Source of the DNA: Streptomyces albicerus
GTDB taxonomy: Bacteria; Actinomycetota; Actinomycetes; Streptomycetales; Streptomycetaceae
Assembly: GCF_008905045.1 (NCBI RefSeq)
Contig: NZ_VWMY01000062.1
Location: 1 to 64,000, forward strand
DNA length: 64,000 nt
Reading direction: 5' to 3'
Shown: positions 58,772 through 64,000 of the stretch, piece by piece
How the letters are laid out: the number at the start of each line of letters is the position of its first letter
How positions within the stretch are numbered: the first letter of the stretch is position 1
The notes under the pieces: model-generated
Database searches by the model: none
Told to the model about the DNA's origin: nothing
What the model saw: only the letters and a program-made list of their open reading frames with translations
Translations under genes and position numbers: made by a program

Positions 58772-59527
58772 TTACTGCTTGTGCTTGAGCCGCAGCTTCA
58801 CCGGCACCACGGCCGACTCCAGCTGCGTGCGCAGGGTCATCTTCGAGACGCCCTCGGTCCGCTCCTCGAAGCGGATCGGGATCTCGACCGCGGAGTGACC
58901 GGCACGTACGGCCTTGAACTTGAGTTCGACCTGGAAGCTGTAGCCCGCGCTGTCCAGGGAGTGCAGGTCGACGTCGCGGAGGGTCTGGGCCGACCACAGG
59001 TTGAAGCCCGCCGTGATGTCACGGATCTTCGTGCCGAGCACCGTGCGCGCGTACCGGTTGGCGAAGCGGGACAGCAGCACACGGTGCGCGCCCCAGTCGT
59101 CGTCGAGCTGGCCGCCCTCGACGTACCGGCTGCCGATGACCAGGCCGACACCCGAGGCCACGGCGGTGCCGAGCATGCGTGGGACCGCTTCCACGGGGTG
59201 GCTGCCATCGGCGTCCATCTGCACGACGTACTGCGCGCCCTCGTCGACCGCGGCGCTCATGCCCGCGACGTACGCGCGCCCGAGGCCGTCCTTCTCGGTC
59301 CGGTGCAGCACGCTCATCCGGCGCACCCCGTCCCAGTTGTACTTCTCCGCCAGCTCCTCGGCGATCCGTCCTGTACCATCCGGACTGGAGTCGTCCACTA
59401 TCTTCAAGTGGAGTCCTCTGAGCGGCAGTTGAAGCACCGCCTCGGCCATTCTCGGCAGGTTGGCGGCTTCGTTGTACGTAGGCATCACCACGGTGACAGC
59501 CACGTCCGCCCCCACGTCGTACGTCAT
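58772..59527 (-). CDS. Polyprenol-phosphate sugar synthase, GT2 (DPM/ppm-like)
   Basis: A 251-residue GT2 enzyme like dolichol-phosphate mannose synthase: VTVVMPTYNEAANL, IVDDSSPDGTGRIAEEL, YVVQMDADGSHPVEAVP (DxD), then IGSRYVEGGQLDDDWG and IRDITAGFNLW, with KVMTLRTQLE-like ending. It has no membrane domain. It would make polyprenol-phosphate mannose (or similar) as donor for the GT-C enzymes encoded just upstream in the same direction. ATG 59527 follows GGGGAGGGGAAAGAAG. Confidence 0.9.
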   Translation of the reverse strand: MTYDVGADVAVTVVMPTYNEAANLPRMAEAVLQLPLRGLHLKIVDDSSPDGTGRIAEELAEKYNWDGVRRMSVLHRTEKDGLGRAYVAGMSAAVDEGAQYVVQMDADGSHPVEAVPRMLGTAVASGVGLVIGSRYVEGGQLDDDWGAHRVLLSRFANRYARTVLGTKIRDITAGFNLWSAQTLRDVDLHSLDSAGYSFQVELKFKAVRAGHSAVEIPIRFEERTEGVSKMTLRTQLESAVVPVKLRLKHKQ

Positions 59528-59595
59528 CTTCTTTCCCCTCCCCATTCGATTGCCCCCCACCGGACGCGGGACTTCCCCGCGTCCGGAAACCCAGC

Positions 59596-61479
59596 TCAGG
59601 TATGAACCTTGCGCTTGGCCGCGTCGTCCTTTTCGTCGGACGAGTCATCGACCTTCGCGTCGCGCTTCTTCTCGAGGAGCACAAGCTGGAGAGACTCCAG
59701 CTTCCGCGTCTTCACGACACGGAAGTTCTTCTGGATCACGGTCGCCGTCTCGTCCGGCATGCCACTGAACGGATTTCCGTCGAGCGTCGTCGACACGATC
59801 CAGAGCCGGCCGGCCTTCGCAAGACACTTCGCGGGCTTCGGGCATTCGACCGCACCGAACGACCCTATTTCCTGCGGAGTGCGGTACATCAGCCAGTCGC
59901 GCGGACGGTTCTTGTCGTGCCGCATCTCGTAGTCCATGGCCCGGCGTTCGGACATCACACCGCTGAAGGCGATGCCGTCGCCCTTGCGCTGCTGGTCCTC
60001 GATGATCCGCGCGGCACCGCGGAAGTCGGGCTCCCCCAGCGCGTTCTGCCGGGTCTCACGGATGCCCGGCAGCGACTGGTAGGCGATCCCGGCGACCGTG
60101 GCCGCCACGAGGACCCAGCCGAAGCCGCGCCGTACCGCCGCGCCCGAACCGGCCTTCGCCCCGGCCACCGGTCCGGCGATCCTGCACACGGCCACGGCAG
60201 CGAGCAGCACCCACGCGGGAGCCGTGAACAGCAGATAGCGCGGCAGGAAGAGGTGCAGCTGCGCGGCGGTGACGTACGTCGCCACGGGTGGCAGCACGAT
60301 CCAGACGGCCAGCGGCAGAGCCTTCCGGCCCGCGAAGAACAGTCCGATCGCGCCGAGCGCCATGACCGGCACGGCCACCGCCCAGGCTCCGAAGAGGTTC
60401 TTGGGGAACTCCACGAGGTCCTTGAAGACCGGGTTGTTCCAAGCGATCTGTCCGCTCTGTCCCGAACCCGACACGGCCATGGGGATGACGAAACACATGC
60501 CCAGGGTGCAGGCCGCGGCATAGGCCCAGCCCACGATCTTGTCGCCCGATCGCCGCGCGATCAGGATCATCACCAGATGCGCGCCGAGTACCGCGAGCGA
60601 GGCCAGATGGCTCCAGCCGATCAGCGGCACGGACAGCGTGTAGGCGACCCACACCTTGAACGACGGCTTGTCCAGCGCCCGCGCGAGCAGCAGCGTCGAC
60701 AGCAGCACCGCGGCCACCGCGAAGGCGTACGGCCGGATCTCCTGCCCGTATCGCGTCATGACCGGCACGACGGCGAAGGCCAGTCCCGCGAGCAGTCCCA
60801 CCTGGGTGGTGAACAGCCGCCGTCCGAGCAGGGCGAGCAGTCCCGCCGAGGCCGCCATGGCCACCGCGCCGGGGATGCGCATCGCGGTCGGGGAGTCCCC
60901 GGCGACGGAGATCCAGAGGTGCATGAACACGTAGTACGGCGTGAACACCACGTCGATGGAGCGGATCAGCACGCTCAGGTCGTGGAACGACAGCTGGGCC
61001 GCCCACCAGGTGGCGTGCTCGTCCCGCCACAGCTGCCGGTCGCCGATTCCGCGCAGGATCAGGGCGAAGGCGAGTGCGGTGGGCAGCAGGAAGGTCACGG
61101 CGGCAGCGAGCCGCCCGCCCTCCGGACCCTCGGGCTCCTCTTCCCCCGGCTCGTCCGCGGGCTGCTGCGGGGCGACCGGCTCCGGCGCGACGGGCTCGGC
61201 GACCTGGGCCTGCTGCTGCCCGGGAGCGGTGTACGCGCCCGGATCGGCGTACTGCCCCGGCTCGGCGTACTGCCCGGGGCCGGTGTACTGCCCGGGCCCC
61301 GCGTACGCGCCCTGCGCCGGGTCGGCATAGGTGCCCTGGTGGCCCAGGTCGGCGTATCCGCCCTGACCACCGGCGTATGTGCCCTGCCCGCCGTAGGCAC
61401 CCTGACCCGCGTACGGATCCTGGCCGCCCTGGGCGTCGGGGTACCCGCCACCGTACGGAGCGGAGGCATCGAGACTCAT
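59596..61479 (-). CDS. GT-C membrane glycosyltransferase (lipid-linked donor)
   Basis: A 627-residue protein. The first 110 residues are low-complexity Gly/Gln/Tyr/Pro (words GQYAEPGQYADPGAYTAPG), then about 11 membrane helices with the GT-C signature acidic residues in DRQLWRDEHATWWAA (first external loop, Asp-Glu) and RYGQEIRPYAFAVAAVL. Such enzymes take sugars from polyprenol phosphate. A charged external/cytosolic tail (about 120 residues) follows. The ATG overlaps the upstream stop by 4 bases. Confidence 0.86.
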   Translation of the reverse strand: MSLDASAPYGGGYPDAQGGQDPYAGQGAYGGQGTYAGGQGGYADLGHQGTYADPAQGAYAGPGQYTGPGQYAEPGQYADPGAYTAPGQQQAQVAEPVAPEPVAPQQPADEPGEEEPEGPEGGRLAAAVTFLLPTALAFALILRGIGDRQLWRDEHATWWAAQLSFHDLSVLIRSIDVVFTPYYVFMHLWISVAGDSPTAMRIPGAVAMAASAGLLALLGRRLFTTQVGLLAGLAFAVVPVMTRYGQEIRPYAFAVAAVLLSTLLLARALDKPSFKVWVAYTLSVPLIGWSHLASLAVLGAHLVMILIARRSGDKIVGWAYAAACTLGMCFVIPMAVSGSGQSGQIAWNNPVFKDLVEFPKNLFGAWAVAVPVMALGAIGLFFAGRKALPLAVWIVLPPVATYVTAAQLHLFLPRYLLFTAPAWVLLAAVAVCRIAGPVAGAKAGSGAAVRRGFGWVLVAATVAGIAYQSLPGIRETRQNALGEPDFRGAARIIEDQQRKGDGIAFSGVMSERRAMDYEMRHDKNRPRDWLMYRTPQEIGSFGAVECPKPAKCLAKAGRLWIVSTTLDGNPFSGMPDETATVIQKNFRVVKTRKLESLQLVLLEKKRDAKVDDSSDEKDDAAKRKVHT

Positions 61480-63494
61480 CGCTTCACCCAAATCCGGTAG
61501 GCGTTCTCTCCGCTGCTCGTGGTGTAGGGGAACACGGCCGCCAGCCGGTAGTGGGAGTTGTTCTTCAACCCCTCCTTGACCGCCTTGTACGTTTCCGGGC
61601 TGACCGAGCCGTGCATCACGATCGCGTCGAACTTTCCGTCACGGACGGCCTGCCGGAAGGCGTCGGGGCCGGTGTACTGCTTGCCGTCCTTGCCGCGGTA
61701 GTCCATGAAGTAGGAGTTCTGCCACTGGGTCCAGTCGGTCTTGTCCCGCAGGTAGTAGGCGGGGACCTCCTGTTCCTCGGCGAGGTAGGTGCCCTTCTTG
61801 TCGACGACCGTGCGCAGGTACGTGGTCATCTGCGTGGAGTCCGGGAAGCTGTACGCGCGTTGGGCCTGCACCATGCCGAACACCAGCGTCAGGACGTACA
61901 GGAGGATCCCGAGCTGCGGATGCCGGAAGTGCGGGCCGACCAGGCGGGCCATGCCGAGGCCGGCCAGCGGCGCGGCGAAGAACAGTCCGAAGCCGACGTG
62001 CTTGTAGAGCGAGATCTCGGTCTGGAGATGGATCTGGTAGGCCGGGGCGAGCAGCGCGGTACCCGTCAGCACCAGGCCGAGCGTGGCGCGCCGCCAGCGC
62101 CCCGAGGTCTCGCCGCCGATCCACGGCATCTCGCCCATCCGCGCGCGCACCGTGTACGCGATCGTGCCGCCCAGCGCGGCCAGGAAGACGAGGCCGCCCC
62201 ACTCCGCGCTGTGCTGGAGCATCGTCGCCGCCGTGTCCGTGCCCTTCGCACGGTCGGTGGTGGTGGAGCTGATGCCGCCCAGCGGCCCGGAGAAGTAGTA
62301 GCCGATCCCGAGCAGCGCCACGATGCCCGCGCCCAGCACCACACCACGGCCCAGCGAACGGATGCCGCGGTGCCGGTGCGCGGTGATCACCGCGAGGACC
62401 ACCAGGGTCGGGATGTACAGACCCGACGCGTACTTCACTCCGAACGCGAGTGCGGCCGGCGGCGCCGCGAGCAGTACGGCCGCGGCTCCCATCCGGTCGG
62501 TGCGCACCACCGCCCAGGCGGACAGCGCGAGCAGGAAGACGGCGGCGGCGTCGTACGTGGCGAAGTTGCCGAGCACCATCGTCGACTGGAGCACCGAGAA
62601 CAGCGCGGCGGCGCCGAGCGCGGCACGCAGATTGAACAGCCGCCGGGTGAGCGAGTAGAGCAGCCCGGTGGCACCCAGCATGAAGAACAGGCTGACCAGC
62701 CGTACGCCGGCCAGGCCGAACTGGCTGTCCACGGCGCCCGCGAGCACCGGGTACAGCTTGGGGTGTCCGGAGAAGTAGGCCGCGAAGTCCACCGGCAGCT
62801 TGGTGCCGTGCAGCAGGTTGGCCAGCTCGTAGTGGCCCGACGCGACATAGAGCGCCTCGTCCTGGAAGGCCGTCCCGCTCAGCCGCAGGGACAGCCCCGC
62901 CTGTACGAGCAGGATGCACAGCAGCACGCCGCGCCCGAGCAGCTTGCTGCGCCGTGTGTCCACCGCCCACGCCGACTCCTGCACGGGCGGCAGCGTGTAG
63001 CCGGGCTTCTGCGGCTCGGGCGCGACAGGCGCGGGAGCCGGCTCGGGCTCGACCGCGGTGTACGAGGCGTACGGGTCGTATGGCGCGTACGTGTCGTAGG
63101 TCTGCTGGTCCGGGTACGAGGTCGTCCGGCCGTGGACGTCGAAACGCCAGCTGCCGGTCTCCGTGAAATAGCCGGCCTGGTAGGCGCCGGCCTGCTGCTG
63201 CGGCGGGTAGGTCGTCTGCGCCCGGGGCCGGGTCTGGGCCTGCTGCGCGTACTGCCGCAGGCTCTCCTGCTGCGCGTACCGCTGCTGCTCCTCGTCGACG
63301 GGGGCGTACTGCTGCTGATTGCCCTGCGCATACTGCTGCTGACTGCCCTGGCCGTACTGCTGATGCTGCTGGTTCTGCTGCGGGTATCCGTTGTTGCCGT
63401 TGCCGTACTGCTGATGGCTCTGCTGTTGCCCGTACGCGTACTCGTCGTACAACTCGGAGTCGTCCGCCCATGTGGGCGTGCGTCGGTCGCTCAT
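61476..63494 (-). CDS. GT-C membrane glycosyltransferase (lipid-linked donor)
   Basis: A 672-residue protein. The first 180 residues are Gln/Tyr-rich (QQYAQGNQQQYAPVDEEQQ), then membrane helices with GTAFQDEALYVASGHYEL, where Asp-Glu in the first external loop is the probable catalytic site, and a C-terminal soluble domain (VPAYYLRDKTDWTQWQNSYF). ArnT/PMT-like architecture. ATG overlaps the stop of the GH26-like gene and its own stop overlaps the next GT-C start, giving one operon. Confidence 0.86.
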   Translation of the reverse strand: MSDRRTPTWADDSELYDEYAYGQQQSHQQYGNGNNGYPQQNQQHQQYGQGSQQQYAQGNQQQYAPVDEEQQRYAQQESLRQYAQQAQTRPRAQTTYPPQQQAGAYQAGYFTETGSWRFDVHGRTTSYPDQQTYDTYAPYDPYASYTAVEPEPAPAPVAPEPQKPGYTLPPVQESAWAVDTRRSKLLGRGVLLCILLVQAGLSLRLSGTAFQDEALYVASGHYELANLLHGTKLPVDFAAYFSGHPKLYPVLAGAVDSQFGLAGVRLVSLFFMLGATGLLYSLTRRLFNLRAALGAAALFSVLQSTMVLGNFATYDAAAVFLLALSAWAVVRTDRMGAAAVLLAAPPAALAFGVKYASGLYIPTLVVLAVITAHRHRGIRSLGRGVVLGAGIVALLGIGYYFSGPLGGISSTTTDRAKGTDTAATMLQHSAEWGGLVFLAALGGTIAYTVRARMGEMPWIGGETSGRWRRATLGLVLTGTALLAPAYQIHLQTEISLYKHVGFGLFFAAPLAGLGMARLVGPHFRHPQLGILLYVLTLVFGMVQAQRAYSFPDSTQMTTYLRTVVDKKGTYLAEEQEVPAYYLRDKTDWTQWQNSYFMDYRGKDGKQYTGPDAFRQAVRDGKFDAIVMHGSVSPETYKAVKEGLKNNSHYRLAAVFPYTTSSGENAYRIWVKR

Positions 63495-64000
63495 GGCTTC
63501 GTCACATCGAATCCGAAGCTCGAGTTCTTGGCCTGCTCCCGGAAGGTCTTCTCGGACAACGGACCGCTGTTGATGCGCCAGTCCGTCTCCTTGTCGAAGT
63601 TGAACCAGACGAACCCGATGACGTCGTCACGCTTGGCGGTCCCCTGGAAGAGGCTCTTGATGTCGGCGGGCTTGCGCTCGCCGGCCTGCGCGGCCGTCTC
63701 CGCGATGATGAACGGTTTGTTCGTGAAGACCCGGATCTGGGTCATCGTCGGCCCGTACAGCGTCTCGTACGTGTTGGGGCCGGTGGCCGCGTAGTAACCG
63801 ATGACGCCGACCCAGTCGACGTAGTCGTCGCCCGGCCAGTACGGCTTGAGCTTCACCTTCGGCATCGGGTGGGTGACGTTCGGGCTCCACACCCAGATGA
63901 CCTGGGTGGCGCCCTCGTCGTCGAAGATGTCGTGGATGTGCTTGTACGCGGCGGTGAAGTCCGCCGCGCTCGTCTTCTTGGTGCCCCACGGGTACCAGAA
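63491..64000 (-). CDS. GH26-like glycoside hydrolase domain protein (partial, 5' end outside)
   Basis: The visible C-terminal 169 residues read through to the window edge without a start. Motifs are IWVWSPN, PGDDYVDWVGVIGYY, IRVFTNKPFIIAETAAQAGE (catalytic nucleophile Glu) and FVWFNFDKETDWRINS, as in GH26 mannanase-like enzymes. The gene is the first visible one of the GT-C operon and overlaps it by ATGA. It could trim or release the polymer made by the transferases, or be fused to another domain upstream. Confidence 0.78.
   Translation of the reverse strand, partial: FWYPWGTKKTSAADFTAAYKHIHDIFDDEGATQVIWVWSPNVTHPMPKVKLKPYWPGDDYVDWVGVIGYYAATGPNTYETLYGPTMTQIRVFTNKPFIIAETAAQAGERKPADIKSLFQGTAKRDDVIGFVWFNFDKETDWRINSGPLSEKTFREQAKNSSFGFDVTKP

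Noticed and set aside
61074..63794. 906-codon open frame on the plus strand
   Set aside because: Antisense to the two GT-C transferases and the GH26-like gene.

Overview
The window is high-GC DNA with GTG and TTG starts, tight ATGA/GTGA overlaps, many secreted proteins and no introns. The conserved order tsaD-rimI-tsaB ... tsaE-hydrolase-alr-L,D-transpeptidase-nnr ... acpS-glmS ... coaA ... glmM-rpsI-rplM, six LytR-CpsA-Psr (LCP) proteins and an ECF42 sigma factor all fit a Streptomyces chromosome. I see no tRNA, rRNA, CRISPR array, integrase or complete insertion sequence.

Layout. 0-5.1 kb: three consecutive LCP genes, closed by a 19-bp-stem terminator. 5.4-12.8 kb: small secreted proteins (a SapA-like protein, two I36-like proteins, one orphan) and two paralogous lipoproteins arranged on both sides of a MacA/MacB-like adaptor-ATPase-permease operon. 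12.9-17.6 kb: a family 2 glycosyltransferase, two more LCP genes (one with a TTA codon) and an acyl-CoA thioesterase. 17.7-23.8 kb: a decayed HAD hydrolase gene, then a five-gene minus-strand operon (MotA/ZorA-like membrane protein, MotB/ZorB-like protein, VWA protein, PP2C phosphatase, kinase-like protein) divergent from a TerA-like gene. This operon is the most unusual part of the window. 23.8-32.2 kb: acyl-CoA dehydrogenase, UDP-sugar dehydrogenase, a CGNR regulator divergent from a glyoxalase-like gene with shared repeat motifs, an M19 peptidase homologue that has lost its metal ligands, an ECF42 sigma/DGPF pair and a sixth LCP. 32.4-39.2 kb: LacI regulator, sugar ABC importer and GH3 glycosidase, resembling the xylobiose bxl operon. 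39.3-57.3 kb: housekeeping genes for t6A, D-alanine, NAD(P)HX repair, UDP-GlcNAc precursors, CoA and ribosomal proteins. 57.8-64 kb: an exported or membrane protein, then a minus-strand set of a GH26-like protein (cut by the window end), two GT-C membrane glycosyltransferases and a polyprenol-phosphate sugar synthase.

The recurring theme is the cell envelope: LCP ligases, an L,D-transpeptidase, Alr, GlmS/GlmM and sugar transferases. A recurring sequence feature is a dispersed repeat (core GCGGGGAACTGCGCGACCA) lying downstream of genes, usually between convergent genes, together with several short tandem repeats, two of which begin at stop codons.
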